Shown here one piece after another: positions 1 to 8,517 of a DNA stretch of 64,000 nucleotides. Each line of letters begins with the position of its first letter. Position 1 is the first letter of the stretch. The notes beneath the pieces are model-generated. The model was not told where the DNA came from. It worked only from the letters and a program-made list of their open reading frames with translations, and did not search any database. The stretch lies in contig NZ_JADKNH010000007.1 of assembly GCF_015352425.1 (NCBI RefSeq), positions 62,001-126,000 on the forward strand, read 5' to 3'. The position numbers were made by a program, and so were the translations under genes. This DNA comes from Fusibacter ferrireducens (GTDB lineage Bacteria; Bacillota; Clostridia; Peptostreptococcales; Acidaminobacteraceae).

Positions 1-72
1 ATCTTTTCCTTTATTTTTGCTCACTTTATGTGATATTATGGTCTAAAATGAGAGTGCATTAAGGGTGGTCAT

Positions 73-390
73 ATGATTGAAAGTAGACTCAAACAACTTC
101 GAAAGGAAAAAGATTTAACTCAAAAGGAATTGGCAGATAAACTCAACATTTCCAAGGGGTCTATTGCTATGTACGAAACTGGAAAACGTTCTCCCGATAA
201 CGAAATTTTATCCACTATTGCTGATTTTTTTGATGTCTCCACAGATTATCTTCTTGGCAGAAGTGATATCAGACGCTATTCTGAAGAGATTTTAGCTTTT
301 AATACGACTGAACATTTAACGGATGATGATTTAAAATTAGTTAAGGATCTCATCGAAACCTTAAAGCATAAAAATCTACAAAGTAAATAA
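73..390 (+). CDS. XRE/Cro-CI family HTH repressor (left pair)
   Basis: 105-residue DNA-binding protein. Residues about 5-60 form a typical XRE helix-turn-helix: LRKEKDLTQKELADKLNIS, then SKGSIAMYETGKRSPD, then the LSTIADFFDVSTDYLLG helix that closes such domains. The remaining ~45 residues are a helical tail, probably for dimerisation. It is followed by an ImmA-like metallopeptidase gene, the usual repressor/antirepressor-protease arrangement of phages and ICEs (known for ImmR/ImmA of ICEBs1). It converges on the lysis end of the tail operon, so whether it controls that operon or an element left of the window cannot be seen. The start has a weak ribosome site (AAGGGTGG). Confidence 0.88.
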   Translation: MIESRLKQLRKEKDLTQKELADKLNISKGSIAMYETGKRSPDNEILSTIADFFDVSTDYLLGRSDIRRYSEEILAFNTTEHLTDDDLKLVKDLIETLKHKNLQSK

Positions 391-399
391 TTTTTGCTA

Positions 400-420
400 C
401 AAGAGCGTATGCTCTTTTTT
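400..420 (+). terminator. Rho-independent terminator after the XRE gene
   Basis: AAGAGC-GTAT-GCTCTT hairpin followed directly by a T run, 10 bases after the XRE stop. It would partly separate the repressor transcript from the ImmA gene. Confidence 0.75.
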
Positions 421-504
421 ACATTGATCTGTGCTCTTTTTATGTTGATTGGTGCCACTTTCAAGCTTTATGCTATTTTATCATTTTAAGGAGTCGTTGC
501 ATTT

Positions 505-1101
505 ATGGATACTTTACTCAATAGGATTAAGTCATTAGGCATCCAACTTGAAATTACAAATGCATTGCCACAAAGTGTGAATGGATTTTACTATAGAGAT
601 GATGTTCATGATATTATTGTCATCAATAATGCCATAAAAAGCGAAGTTGAATTTAAGGCCGTACTCAGTCACGAGCTTGGACACTATTTTACAACGGAAC
701 CTCACTATAAGAGCAATTCATTTCTGGATATCATACATACAGAGAGGGATGAGATTAGGGCCATCCGATGGAGTTGTGACTACTTAATACCCAATGAACT
801 TTTATTGAGAACACTCTCTGAAGCTTCTGATATGCAATTTCAATCTCTGACAGATTATTTTGAAATCCCTGCCCAACTTTTAGAGATGAAATTCTATTTT
901 ATGAGTCTGATTTCTCATAAATGGCAACTTGATGATTCCAAGTGTCTTTTGCTCTCAGCTCTGCCATCAATTTATGTGGTTGAAGTACCCTCAGACACGG
1001 TGGATACAGTAGATGATGCTTTTTGGTGTTCTGAAAAAATGGAAACTTATTTACAAAATCCAGCATGTCACAATATCAAAGTTATTTACAAAATGATTTA
1101 G
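505..1101 (+). CDS. ImmA/IrrE family metallopeptidase (left pair)
   Basis: 198-residue zinc peptidase-like protein. The catalytic motif HELGH is intact (SHELGHYFTTEPH, residues ~69-81), and the downstream E..A..W....LIPNELL segment matches the third-ligand helix of the family. AAGGAG lies upstream of the ATG. ImmA-type proteases cleave the repressor encoded next to them and so induce the element; by position the target here should be the XRE protein at 73-390. The C-terminal ~70 residues have no motif I recognise. The gene converges on the tailocin lysis cassette, with a shared terminator between. Confidence 0.85.
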   Translation: MDTLLNRIKSLGIQLEITNALPQSVNGFYYRDDVHDIIVINNAIKSEVEFKAVLSHELGHYFTTEPHYKSNSFLDIIHTERDEIRAIRWSCDYLIPNELLLRTLSEASDMQFQSLTDYFEIPAQLLEMKFYFMSLISHKWQLDDSKCLLLSALPSIYVVEVPSDTVDTVDDAFWCSEKMETYLQNPACHNIKVIYKMI

Positions 1102-1163
1102 ATGCTATACTTATTGAAATGCTTCACTTTAAGCAAAAAAAATGCAGTCAAAAACAAAAGATA

Positions 1164-1214
1164 AAAAATGCAAGGCATAGAAAAAATATGTTTTCTCTAT
1201 CCTTGCATTTTTTA
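1164..1214. terminator. Bidirectional terminator between ImmA and lysis cassette
   Basis: Long inverted repeat AAAAATGCAAGG...CCTTGCATTTTT, with A and T runs on the outer sides, between convergent transcription units. It can serve the + strand immA gene and the - strand late operon. Confidence 0.85.
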
Positions 1215-1288
1215 TTGCAAATATGAAAGATGTCGTTTCAAAAGACTTAATCAAATATGTTCTAATCGGCTTATTTTAATTTATTCTT

Positions 1289-1618
1289 CTATCTAATACT
1301 TTTCTGGCTTTGATTGATCAAGCCGTCGTCTAAATAATCTTTTGCGAGCTCGTACAAATAGGCAATTAATTTGCGCATATTTTCTTTGCTCATCCAAAGC
1401 GTTATCCAAAGCGGCAAATGTTGATAAGCTTTTTCAAGCACCCATTCTTCTTGTTCCTGCCCACTGTTTAGAATAGCATCTTTTGCCATGCTTTTAGCGG
1501 TTAACATCAATCTAAATAGAATGACTTTGACTTGCTGCCACTTTAAGAGGGCAAACAAAAAAACAGCCCCTGCGACTGCTATCATTAACCCATATTCCAT
1601 TGCAATTTCTCTGGTCAT
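1289..1618 (-). CDS. Small membrane protein, probable phage holin
   Basis: 109 residues. One strong N-terminal membrane segment (residues ~8-24, MIAVAGAVFLFALLKW), then a charged, helical cytoplasmic part ending in LIAYLYELAKDYLDDG. It is the last gene of the late operon and starts two bases after the amidase stop, with GGAGG inside the amidase end. Size, topology and pairing with an endolysin match phage holins of the LL-H/PBSX kind, which make the membrane hole for endolysin release. The family assignment rests on layout, not on a diagnostic motif. Confidence 0.6.
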   Translation of the reverse strand: MTREIAMEYGLMIAVAGAVFLFALLKWQQVKVILFRLMLTAKSMAKDAILNSGQEQEEWVLEKAYQHLPLWITLWMSKENMRKLIAYLYELAKDYLDDGLINQSQKSIR

Positions 1619-1619
1619 G

Positions 1620-2486
1620 TTATTGCGCCTCCCTGTAAATTTCGTCTAGTTTTTCCTCCAAAATGCTCGCCATTTCGTCTCGCAATTTTTCGACGACTTT
1701 TTCCATGATGATGAAGTGTGCCCAAGCCGGCATTTCGTCGTCAAGTCGATCACGCCAGTAATTGTAATCTGTGATGAGGCCTTCTTCAATGGCAAAATGG
1801 ATGCCTTTAAGTTTCCACGCTTCAATAGGGTGATTTTCTGAATCCAATTCCCGTTCTGATTCTATTGATTCTGATTCTGAAACCGAATTTAAATTTGAAT
1901 CTGATTTTACGTTGGATGCCATTTCTAATGTTGCCTCTGCCACGTATTTTTGGATGTCTTCAACGAATGCATCCCATGATTTGCGCCCGAGGATCACTCT
2001 TGGGCAATACTTGCCCGACCAATCTTGATGCTTGTATATTTTAAAATGTGGATAGGTCAGAATCAGTGCGGCGTTTAATTGTTTGGCATGTTCTTCCGCT
2101 TTTAAGATATTGCCGTTTTCACAGATTTCTACGGCAATGGTTTTCATGTTGCCATTGCCTTTGCCATCCCCTGCATGATAGGCGACTTCGTTTATGGGAA
2201 GCACTTGTATGATGCTCTTTTCGTCCACAAATAAATGTGCCCCCACGTAGGTCTCATCTGCATTCTCCACATTTTGCATCCATTTAGCATGCATGTTCGC
2301 ACTTGCTGTGGGTGCAGTGTTGCCTGTGTTGTGGTTGGTAATGCCCAATGCTGTTTCCAGTTCAAGGGGCATTTGGGTTCTGACGTTGTGATTGCCGCTT
2401 GGCGTGACGATTTGGGTTATGAGGGGGATACTATTGATTTCTTTGTTTTGAATAACACCCCCTATGATTTTGAGTTTATTTAGCAT
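1620..2486 (-). CDS. N-acetylmuramoyl-L-alanine amidase (tailocin endolysin)
   Basis: 288-residue Amidase_2 (type 2) endolysin that should cut the bond between MurNAc and L-alanine during release of the particles. The zinc-site pattern is visible: a first His in TNHNTGN, AHLFVDE near the middle, and the closing HQDWSGKYCPR motif with its His and Cys ligands (residues ~153-165). After a Ser/Glu-rich linker (residues ~190-215), the C-terminus has a helical AW..KGI.FAIEEGLI...YWRD motif resembling the SLH-like wall-binding tails of phage lysins. Closest relatives would be XlyA/CwlA-type lysins. No signal peptide is seen, so export should depend on the adjacent holin. Confidence 0.9.
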   Translation of the reverse strand: MLNKLKIIGGVIQNKEINSIPLITQIVTPSGNHNVRTQMPLELETALGITNHNTGNTAPTASANMHAKWMQNVENADETYVGAHLFVDEKSIIQVLPINEVAYHAGDGKGNGNMKTIAVEICENGNILKAEEHAKQLNAALILTYPHFKIYKHQDWSGKYCPRVILGRKSWDAFVEDIQKYVAEATLEMASNVKSDSNLNSVSESESIESERELDSENHPIEAWKLKGIHFAIEEGLITDYNYWRDRLDDEMPAWAHFIIMEKVVEKLRDEMASILEEKLDEIYREAQ

Positions 2487-2522
2487 ATTTTCACTTTCTT
2501 TCTGTAATTGTTTTGCATTAGC

Positions 2523-2825
2523 TTATTTTTTGGTGCGTTCACTCACTTTTATGAGTTCATTTTCGATGCGCTCTGCTCTGACATCATGCCGATCCAGCAT
2601 TGTAATTGTCCTGTTTTGCAGTTCATAACTGTTCTCAATACTTGATTTTAACATTTCAAGTGATTGGGCGACGTTGTCATTTGATCGGGACATTTCATGC
2701 ATGGCTTTGGTGTTGTTTTCAATGATGCCGTTGAACATTTTTAGGAAGATCCAAAAGAGGATGCCTATGGCGACTGTGCCTGCGCCGATTGTGGTGATGG
2801 TGTTTGATAGTTTTATGATATCCAC
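2523..2825 (-). CDS. Membrane-anchored coiled-coil protein, XhlA/holin-like
   Basis: 100 residues. An N-terminal membrane helix (IGAGTVAIGILFWIFLKMF, residues ~13-31) is followed by a long heptad-like helix (NNTKAMHEMSRSNDNVAQSLEMLKSS) to the C-terminus. It lies just upstream of the amidase, where PBSX-type elements keep XhlA and holin accessory proteins. I infer a lysis-accessory membrane role; a tail-fibre-adjacent function cannot be excluded. Confidence 0.6.
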   Translation of the reverse strand: MDIIKLSNTITTIGAGTVAIGILFWIFLKMFNGIIENNTKAMHEMSRSNDNVAQSLEMLKSSIENSYELQNRTITMLDRHDVRAERIENELIKVSERTKK

Positions 2826-2863
2826 TGGTTTTATCGCCTCTTTTTATTTATTGAACTGCTACA

Positions 2864-3034
2864 CTAAATTTTTTTTAGACCGTTTTTTGCGTTTTCTTGG
2901 ATAAAACGATTGACTGCCTTCTTATAATCCTTGTTGGTAATGTCGTCAGCCACATAGGGCTTACCTGTTTTAGGATTGACACCATTGTTCATGATTCTTT
3001 TCGCTACTATTTTTACAATTTCTTCTTTGATCAT
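2864..3034 (-). CDS. 56-residue phage protein at the XkdX position
   Basis: Small gene: the product begins MIKEEIVKIVAKRIMNNGV, continues with PKTGKPYVADDITNKDYKKA and ends in GLKKI. Its ATG overlaps the stop of the preceding 96-residue gene (ATGA), strong evidence for translational coupling and for a real gene. It sits between the fibre-associated genes and the lysis module, where PBSX and many clostridial phages carry the ~40-60-residue XkdX protein; the D-I-T-x-x-D-Y motif is reminiscent of that family but the usual C-terminal ITG ending is absent. Function unknown. Confidence 0.65.
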   Translation of the reverse strand: MIKEEIVKIVAKRIMNNGVNPKTGKPYVADDITNKDYKKAVNRFIQENAKNGLKKI

Positions 3035-3321
3035 AGTAACCCTCCTATTGTATCTTCTGCTTGAATTAGTAACTGATCTTCAAGTTCTGCAATGCGGTCT
3101 GCATCGGACATCTTAATTTCTATTTCTTCAAATATTGGTTGATGCGGTATTACAGATACATCAATACTGATAAGTTTTTTTGTTGCCATTGTTCCAAAGG
3201 GAATTTCAATATATGGAATGCCCTCTGGATATACATGTGGTAAAACATCACCTTCTGCTTCACCTGTTTGTGAAAATATTTTACCTGTTTTATCGTATAT
3301 TACTAAATTTCCCTTTTTCAT
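3031..3321 (-). CDS. Small tailocin protein of unknown function
   Basis: 96 residues, beta-rich at the start (KGNLVIYDKTGKIFSQTGEA) and ending in a short acidic helix (SDADRIAELEDQLL). This layout, a strand-rich piece plus a short C-terminal coiled coil, is common in small proteins encoded just behind phage tail fibres, sometimes fibre chaperones or XkdW-like proteins. It lies 20 bases after the main fibre gene and overlaps the next gene by ATGA. I see no diagnostic motif. Confidence 0.7.
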   Translation of the reverse strand: MKKGNLVIYDKTGKIFSQTGEAEGDVLPHVYPEGIPYIEIPFGTMATKKLISIDVSVIPHQPIFEEIEIKMSDADRIAELEDQLLIQAEDTIGGLL

Positions 3322-3341
3322 ATTTTCTTCTCTCTTTCATA

Positions 3342-5102
3342 CTAAAATGCTGTAAATAGAACTCCTGACATATAAGCAGTAACTCTAGTGGAGAACCTAT
3401 TAGTTCCTAAATTAATTGAACCTGAAGCAGTATCCCCACTAAAGGTAAAATCTTTTGTTGATGTGAAATATGGTTGCCTTTCAAATTGCATATTCCCACC
3501 TGTAAATATGGTAAAAAAAACATACCACATGCTAGTAGGCGCAAAACCTATTCCGCTAATGCTGAAATTGATTGTAAGGTTGCCACCTTGACCCACTTGT
3601 CCAGAATTGGCGTAATAATTTACAGTAGCATATTGACCAGCAAAATTTCCTATAACACCAAAAATATTCTTACCATCTTTAATATTACCAGAAACCAAAT
3701 CCGCATCTCCAGCAATTGTCTGTGCACCACTCAAATACTGTCCTGCGCCTATCGTCTGATTCACCGTACTCGGTGTAATCGTAGCTGCGCCTCTACTCGG
3801 AATCGTTCCAGTCACCAATGCACCATCCACATAAGCCTTTCTCCCACTCAAGATTTGTGCCGCTGTGGCATCCCCTGCTGAGGTGTCCACTACATTTGCA
3901 TTCCCAGCCACACCAAAGATATTTTTACCTGCTTTGATATTCGCCGAAACCAAATCTGCATCCCCTGCTATTGTCTGATTGCCAGATAAATAGTATCCTG
4001 ATGAAATCGTCTGATTTACTGTGCTTGGCGTATAAATTGCTGCTGCTTTACTTGGTATCGTCCCAGTTACTTTATTCCCAGCCACATAAGCACTTTTCCC
4101 TGATAAAATATGTCCCGATGTTGCGGTGGCATCAGAAGTAAATGTTCCCGTAAAACTGCCTCCATCTCCGCCTATAGTTATTCCACTTTTAACATTCTGA
4201 GGTACTAAATCCGGCATATCAAATGCTGACCAAACTTCACCATTGTAATAACCTTCCGCTGGTTTTACATATACTCTAGAGTTAGGATTTCCAGATGTAA
4301 AGACTCCGGCAGCAACCATTGAGCCTGTTGTATGTGGTGTAGCTGAATGATTTGGCATTGTACCAATTACTTTACCACCCTTCACATATGCATTTCTCCC
4401 GTTCAAGATTTGTGCTGCTGTGGCATCTCCTGCTGAGGTGTCCACTACATTTGCATTCCCAGCCACACCAAAGATATTTTTACCTGCTTTGATATTTGCC
4501 GAGACCAAATCTGCGTCCCCTAAAATGGTTTGAGTCCCGCTCAAATATTGCCCAGCTGGGATTGTTTGATTTGAAGCGGTAGGTGTATAGGTTGCAGCAC
4601 TTTTTATTGGAATATTCCCTGTTATATCCCCTGCATCCGTACTTGCTGTTTTACCAGAGAGAAGGTCGGATGCTGTGGCATTTCCACTGGCGCCTTCACC
4701 CTGTAATATAAAAGCCTCTGTTGTCGCATTGTATCTTAGTGTATAAATGCCACCTGATTTTAAAATTGCGGCATTACCATTGGGTTTCTTGATCGCTTTG
4801 GCACCAAGCCCATTCCAGTTGATCGTAGGGTTTACCCCACTATCAGCATGCACCTTTACGATAAGTCCCATCCTATCTGTATATGCTATGGGAGCGGGTA
4901 AACTCGCACAGGTATATGCAGTTGCAGTGCCCGCTGTTGTACCGCCATCTCCTGGATGCATTACAAAATCATCCACATGATCTGCCACCGATTTGCCTTC
5001 AGAATCTACCAAAACATTTTCCGCAGTCGTCATTGGCAAAATCGAATCCCAACCATTATTTTGAGCATTTCGTTTTTTTATTACTGTATTATAAGTTGAC
5101 AT
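3342..5102 (-). CDS. Repetitive tail fibre / receptor-binding protein
   Basis: 586 residues from the ATG at 5102, chosen because it follows GGAGGTG at the right distance; an ATG further upstream lacks this. N-terminal ~50 residues (W-D-S-I-L-P-x-T-T-A-E-N-V) resemble the start of the neighbouring fibre gene and probably dock on the baseplate. The centre holds at least three copies of a ~95-residue module with recurring phrases: LSGxQTIxGDADLVSxNIK, GKNIFGVAGNANVVDTSAGD, ATAAQILxGRxAYV and GTIPS.xAA. The last ~90 residues are unique, glycine/aromatic-rich and likely the receptor-binding tip. It presumably sets which cells the particle kills. Confidence 0.85.
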   Translation of the reverse strand: MSTYNTVIKKRNAQNNGWDSILPMTTAENVLVDSEGKSVADHVDDFVMHPGDGGTTAGTATAYTCASLPAPIAYTDRMGLIVKVHADSGVNPTINWNGLGAKAIKKPNGNAAILKSGGIYTLRYNATTEAFILQGEGASGNATASDLLSGKTASTDAGDITGNIPIKSAATYTPTASNQTIPAGQYLSGTQTILGDADLVSANIKAGKNIFGVAGNANVVDTSAGDATAAQILNGRNAYVKGGKVIGTMPNHSATPHTTGSMVAAGVFTSGNPNSRVYVKPAEGYYNGEVWSAFDMPDLVPQNVKSGITIGGDGGSFTGTFTSDATATSGHILSGKSAYVAGNKVTGTIPSKAAAIYTPSTVNQTISSGYYLSGNQTIAGDADLVSANIKAGKNIFGVAGNANVVDTSAGDATAAQILSGRKAYVDGALVTGTIPSRGAATITPSTVNQTIGAGQYLSGAQTIAGDADLVSGNIKDGKNIFGVIGNFAGQYATVNYYANSGQVGQGGNLTINFSISGIGFAPTSMWYVFFTIFTGGNMQFERQPYFTSTKDFTFSGDTASGSINLGTNRFSTRVTAYMSGVLFTAF

Positions 5103-5116
5103 TAAGGTTTCACCTC

Positions 5117-5875
5117 CTAAACGATTGAATACCAAAGATCTCCTGAAGCAGGGGCTGTTGGTGCAGTTTCATCCACTGTGACCTTCACAAGGCCATTGAG
5201 CTTTAACTTGTCTGCGCCACTCATTAATCCAGATGCGCCACCTGCTACAGCATTTGGAATAACGTCTGCTCCGCCAGTGACATGACTTGCACCATGAGAT
5301 GCCGGTGTAAGGCCTGTATGCGTATGCGACGTAATGGCGCCTGTTAATTTTGCCTCAATTTCTGCTTTTGTAATGTCACTGTTCTTCTGAGCATTTGAAG
5401 GCGCATGTGCAGTTTGACTGTGTACATAGGCTGTATTGCCGTGATCTCCGCGATGTGCTGTACTGCTGGTCGTTCCAAGTGCAAGTGACTTACTGATCTC
5501 CACATAACTTGAGCCACTCCATCTGTAACTCAAATTTTGATCTTGAGATACATAAATCTTGCCACTCTCACCTGTGGTTGGAAAATCAGCTAAAGAAGCA
5601 TACTCTAAAACATCATCCACATAGGATGGTAACTGCGCAGAAGGCACTTTACCAGTTGCATCCAGTCCAGCGTATCCATTTGCAACACCTTTTTTTGATA
5701 AATTCTCTGGTGTGAAGCCTAAAGCCGTTTGCTTTGCATTCCAAGCCGCTTTTTCTGTGGCACTTACAAATTGCTTAGTTGTACTTTCAATCACATTCTC
5801 TGCCGTTGTCTTTGGAAATAAATCATCCCAGATAGAACCGTTTCTTTGTTTGATTTGAATATTTACATTTGCCAT
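5117..5875 (-). CDS. Second tail fibre / baseplate-proximal fibre protein
   Basis: 252 residues. The N-terminus (NGSIWDDLFPKTTAENVIE) resembles that of the larger fibre downstream. The middle reads like phage fibre shaft and collar sequence (AAWNAKQTALGFTPENLSKK; YAGLDATGKVPSAQLPSYVDD), followed by HSQTAHAPSNAQ and a GASHVTGGADVI section typical of phage tail-collar fibres. The C-terminus ends in APASGDLWYSIV. It ends 14 bases before the larger fibre starts. Probably the fibre stem or first segment carrying the large fibre, judged from order and shared N-terminus. Confidence 0.82.
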   Translation of the reverse strand: MANVNIQIKQRNGSIWDDLFPKTTAENVIESTTKQFVSATEKAAWNAKQTALGFTPENLSKKGVANGYAGLDATGKVPSAQLPSYVDDVLEYASLADFPTTGESGKIYVSQDQNLSYRWSGSSYVEISKSLALGTTSSTAHRGDHGNTAYVHSQTAHAPSNAQKNSDITKAEIEAKLTGAITSHTHTGLTPASHGASHVTGGADVIPNAVAGGASGLMSGADKLKLNGLVKVTVDETAPTAPASGDLWYSIV

Positions 5876-5887
5876 TTTTCTACCTCC

Positions 5888-6211
5888 TTAAGTTGTTTGA
5901 AACCATATTTCTGAGTTAGGTGGTGTTTCACTGGTTTCAGCATTATTGATAACGATGCCACCACCCATATTAAAATTTGCCTCACTCCCAATTGCATACC
6001 ACACGGTGGATGGGTTTGTTTCTGTAGGTTCTTCCTCTTGTAAATAAGATGCACTTGTTGCTAGATCTTTTACTTCTTCGTCAAGTGTCTTCATAGTGCT
6101 GTCTACTTTGTCCCAATTCTCGTTGAGCATCGTCGTGATATTAAAAGGCATATTGCCATCCACAAGCGGCTCCACTTTGAACAGGTTCAAAAATTGTGTC
6201 AACATACTCAT
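5888..6211 (-). CDS. Small fibre-associated tail protein
   Basis: 107 residues. An N-terminal segment (LVDGNMPFNITTMLNENWDKVDSTMKTLDEEV) fits proteins that join the tail tip to fibres: an N-D-x-W-D pattern followed by a short helical stretch. The end (SEIWFQTT) echoes the closing W..I. of the next fibre. It sits between XkdU-like and the fibres, with short gaps of about 12 bases. No enzymatic motif. Family not recognised. Confidence 0.7.
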   Translation of the reverse strand: MSMLTQFLNLFKVEPLVDGNMPFNITTMLNENWDKVDSTMKTLDEEVKDLATSASYLQEEEPTETNPSTVWYAIGSEANFNMGGGIVINNAETSETPPNSEIWFQTT

Positions 6212-6223
6212 ATAGTCACCTCC

Positions 6224-6760
6224 TTAAAATGCAAATTTGTCCAAGATCTGATTTTCTAAAAATTCAATGGTCATACCCTCCACATCAGATACAAGATAAT
6301 ATCGAAAGGCATATTCATACCAAAGATGTGCTGGCTTGACATCTTCGATGGCCTGACTCAAATCCTCCATATTCTTTGGTGTACCCAAGGGCCCCACAAA
6401 TTTGATTAAAAACTTGTATTGTTCTGGCATTTCAATAACTTCAACCTCACCGCCTGAAAATGAAGCTGCCATTGTACTAATCATCTCTTTCGTGGTTGTT
6501 CCAATGCCTCTGAGTTTAGAAATAATGATTTCTCGTCTCATGGCATAGGTATGTTCACTTGGTGCTTTGATATTCAACATTTTTTCCCAAAGAAATAAGC
6601 CCCAAGTGGCTGTTTCAACATACATCTGATCCAGTACCGCTTCAATTTGATCAAAATAGGCACCTGTTTCTTCACCTGTGGCTTTATATATTGATTTTAA
6701 AGGCTCAGCTTCTTCTAAAAAAGAAGGGACATATTGCCTAATTTCAGTATATCTACTCAT
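6224..6760 (-). CDS. XkdU-like (YmfQ/DUF2313) tail protein
   Basis: 178 residues. Opens RYTEIRQYVPSFLEEAEPLKSIY and contains WGLFLWEKMLNIKAP....MRREIIISKLRG followed by TTKEMI, the conserved core of the YmfQ/DUF2313 family (XkdU in PBSX, gp48 in Mu). These proteins join the baseplate wedge to the tail fibres. It overlaps the baseplate J gene by 8 bases, the order J then YmfQ being conserved in contractile-tail phages. Confidence 0.85.
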   Translation of the reverse strand: MSRYTEIRQYVPSFLEEAEPLKSIYKATGEETGAYFDQIEAVLDQMYVETATWGLFLWEKMLNIKAPSEHTYAMRREIIISKLRGIGTTTKEMISTMAASFSGGEVEVIEMPEQYKFLIKFVGPLGTPKNMEDLSQAIEDVKPAHLWYEYAFRYYLVSDVEGMTIEFLENQILDKFAF

Positions 6761-7823
6761 AAAGATTCACCGACCCCTTCATCGGTACCTCATCTAGATT
6801 AAGCGTGATACTCTTGGTATCACCATTTATTTTTAGTTCTGAATAATCTTCAACACCTTCAGTCTCAATCAAAATGGAACCGATTTTAGCGATGGACACT
6901 TGAACCGGTACGTTTTTCGAATCCACTTCAAATGCCACATCATTTTTAAGATACTGCGCTAGATTCGTATTAAATTGACTCACCACTTCCTCTAGCGTAT
7001 GCCCTTTTGATATGACGACATTTGCATCAACATCAATGGTAACGCCTGTTGCACTCACATAATCCACTTGCGCACCTATAGGTCTATGATCTTCAATAAA
7101 TTCAGATACCTCTAAAACTAAATTTTCACTTGCTGGCAATCTATTTTCATCTATGATCACGATTTTAACTGTACCTGGGCCATTCCAAAGCGGCATCACT
7201 TTCACACCACCTACCCCTGCAAGGGATTCAGCCCATTGTTGATATTGATATATATTGCCACTGGTTGCTGGCTTTCTAATATGTGATAATAATCTTTCAA
7301 GTAAAGCCTCGTCGGATTCTTCATTGACGCCATCCGTAATAGGCTGAGGGTTAGTCACTGAAGTTACACCAGAAATAGACATAGGTAGAACGATAACGGT
7401 GTTGGCTTCAGTGTTATAGAGTTTGCCATATTCACTTGCTGTAATATTCACTTCAACAGCAGTAGCATCCATTACCTCTTCATCATCCGAAATATAAGTC
7501 AGACCATCTTCCGTTGAAAATAAGCTGCCTTTAGGGATGACAGTACCTATACTGCCTTCAATTCTAATCTTGCCTTTTGCCTTTGTCTGCAATTTGCGTT
7601 CTATGCCATGCTCACGCGCCCTCATATCTAAATAAGCGCCACTGGTTGTCTCTGCAAATCCAAGTTCGAGGACTCTTTCAAGATTAAAATAGGCCTGCAT
7701 AAGTTCCACGGCCATTGGCGCAGTGGCAACATGAAACATACTGCCTTCATCAACATTAATCGTACTTGCCGCTTGTTCACTCATTCGTTTCTGAATCGCT
7801 TCTTGAGTTTCATTTTCATACAT
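6753..7823 (-). CDS. Baseplate J-like protein (XkdT)
   Basis: 356-residue baseplate wedge protein. Recognisable elements are EGSMFHVATAPMAVELMQAY at the start, the block AETTSGAYLDMRAREHGIER, and VTNPQPITDGVNEESDEALLERL, all standard for gpJ/XkdT. It forms the periphery of the contractile baseplate and holds the wedge together. Overlaps both neighbours by 8 bases, indicating coupled translation. Length is normal for the family. Confidence 0.92.
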   Translation of the reverse strand: MYENETQEAIQKRMSEQAASTINVDEGSMFHVATAPMAVELMQAYFNLERVLELGFAETTSGAYLDMRAREHGIERKLQTKAKGKIRIEGSIGTVIPKGSLFSTEDGLTYISDDEEVMDATAVEVNITASEYGKLYNTEANTVIVLPMSISGVTSVTNPQPITDGVNEESDEALLERLLSHIRKPATSGNIYQYQQWAESLAGVGGVKVMPLWNGPGTVKIVIIDENRLPASENLVLEVSEFIEDHRPIGAQVDYVSATGVTIDVDANVVISKGHTLEEVVSQFNTNLAQYLKNDVAFEVDSKNVPVQVSIAKIGSILIETEGVEDYSELKINGDTKSITLNLDEVPMKGSVNLYE

Positions 7824-8250
7824 TTGTACTCACCTCCAATTCATCCTCTAAATTTGTCAGTACCGTGAATTTTATCTTGGCTTCGCTGTCCTCAGTTACA
7901 ATCTCAAAATCTGAAATTGATTTAATACGTGCATCATAGATTAAAGCTTCTGTAATCATACTTTTGATAATGCTTTCAATAACATCTCTTTCAAGTGTTT
8001 GTCCTAGAACATCTTCAATTTCGCACCCATACTCCCAACTGTGTATTAAATAGCGATATCTAGCAGTTTTCAAGGTCTTTATAATAAAGATTCTGAGTGC
8101 TTCGATGCCTGTAACAATAACAGGCGTTCCATTTTTCATAATGAATTGATTCTTATCAAAATCAAACGCCCATTCTCTACCGTAATCCATTGACTGATTT
8201 GCAATAGAGTCTGTATCCATGAAATTTAAATTTTCCGGAAAAATACCCAT
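7816..8250 (-). CDS. XkdS-like (DUF2634) baseplate wedge protein
   Basis: 144 residues: YGREWAFDFDKNQFIMKNGTP, IEALRIFIIKTLKTARYRYLIHSWEYGCEIED and VESIIKSMI-like helices match XkdS/DUF2634, the gp25-like lysozyme-fold wedge subunit that also reads as a central baseplate initiator in phage. Its ATG overlaps the XkdR-like stop and its end overlaps the J gene. The W-x-Y-G-x-E motif, typical of gp25-like proteins, is present. Confidence 0.88.
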   Translation of the reverse strand: MGIFPENLNFMDTDSIANQSMDYGREWAFDFDKNQFIMKNGTPVIVTGIEALRIFIIKTLKTARYRYLIHSWEYGCEIEDVLGQTLERDVIESIIKSMITEALIYDARIKSISDFEIVTEDSEAKIKFTVLTNLEDELEVSTNV

Positions 8251-8513
8251 TATTCTACCACCCTCCCTATCAAGTAGTATCGATTCCCATTTTCTAAGCT
8301 CATCACAGCTACACGATGCCCTACATATGTTTCTTTGACGGGTGGTTGTGCATAGTTGTAATCCAGTACTAAAAACTTTCTTGGAATTGCAACTTTCATA
8401 TTATCGAGTTTGACACTGACATTGGGCGGATCGCTGAGCACAGTTCCAATTTCAATCTCCGTTTTGCCTTTATCTTGATTTTTGATAAATCGAATTAATT
8501 TTTCACCTGCCAC
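8250..8513 (-). CDS. XkdR-like (DUF2577) tail protein
   Basis: 87 residues, somewhat shorter than most DUF2577 proteins. Contains EIGTVLSDPPNVSVKLDN, LVLDYN and a basic/aromatic strand region HRVAVMSLENGNRYYLIGRVV, all typical of the OB-like fold of XkdR. It should be part of the central spike/hub region of the baseplate. It lies four bases after XkdQ and overlaps XkdS by one base. Confidence 0.82.
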   Translation of the reverse strand: MAGEKLIRFIKNQDKGKTEIEIGTVLSDPPNVSVKLDNMKVAIPRKFLVLDYNYAQPPVKETYVGHRVAVMSLENGNRYYLIGRVVE

Positions 8514-8517
8514 TTTT

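Noticed and set aside
3388-3881. Long plus-strand frames opposite the tail fibre
   Set aside because: Shadows of the repeated fibre gene, no ribosome sites, composition unlike a protein.
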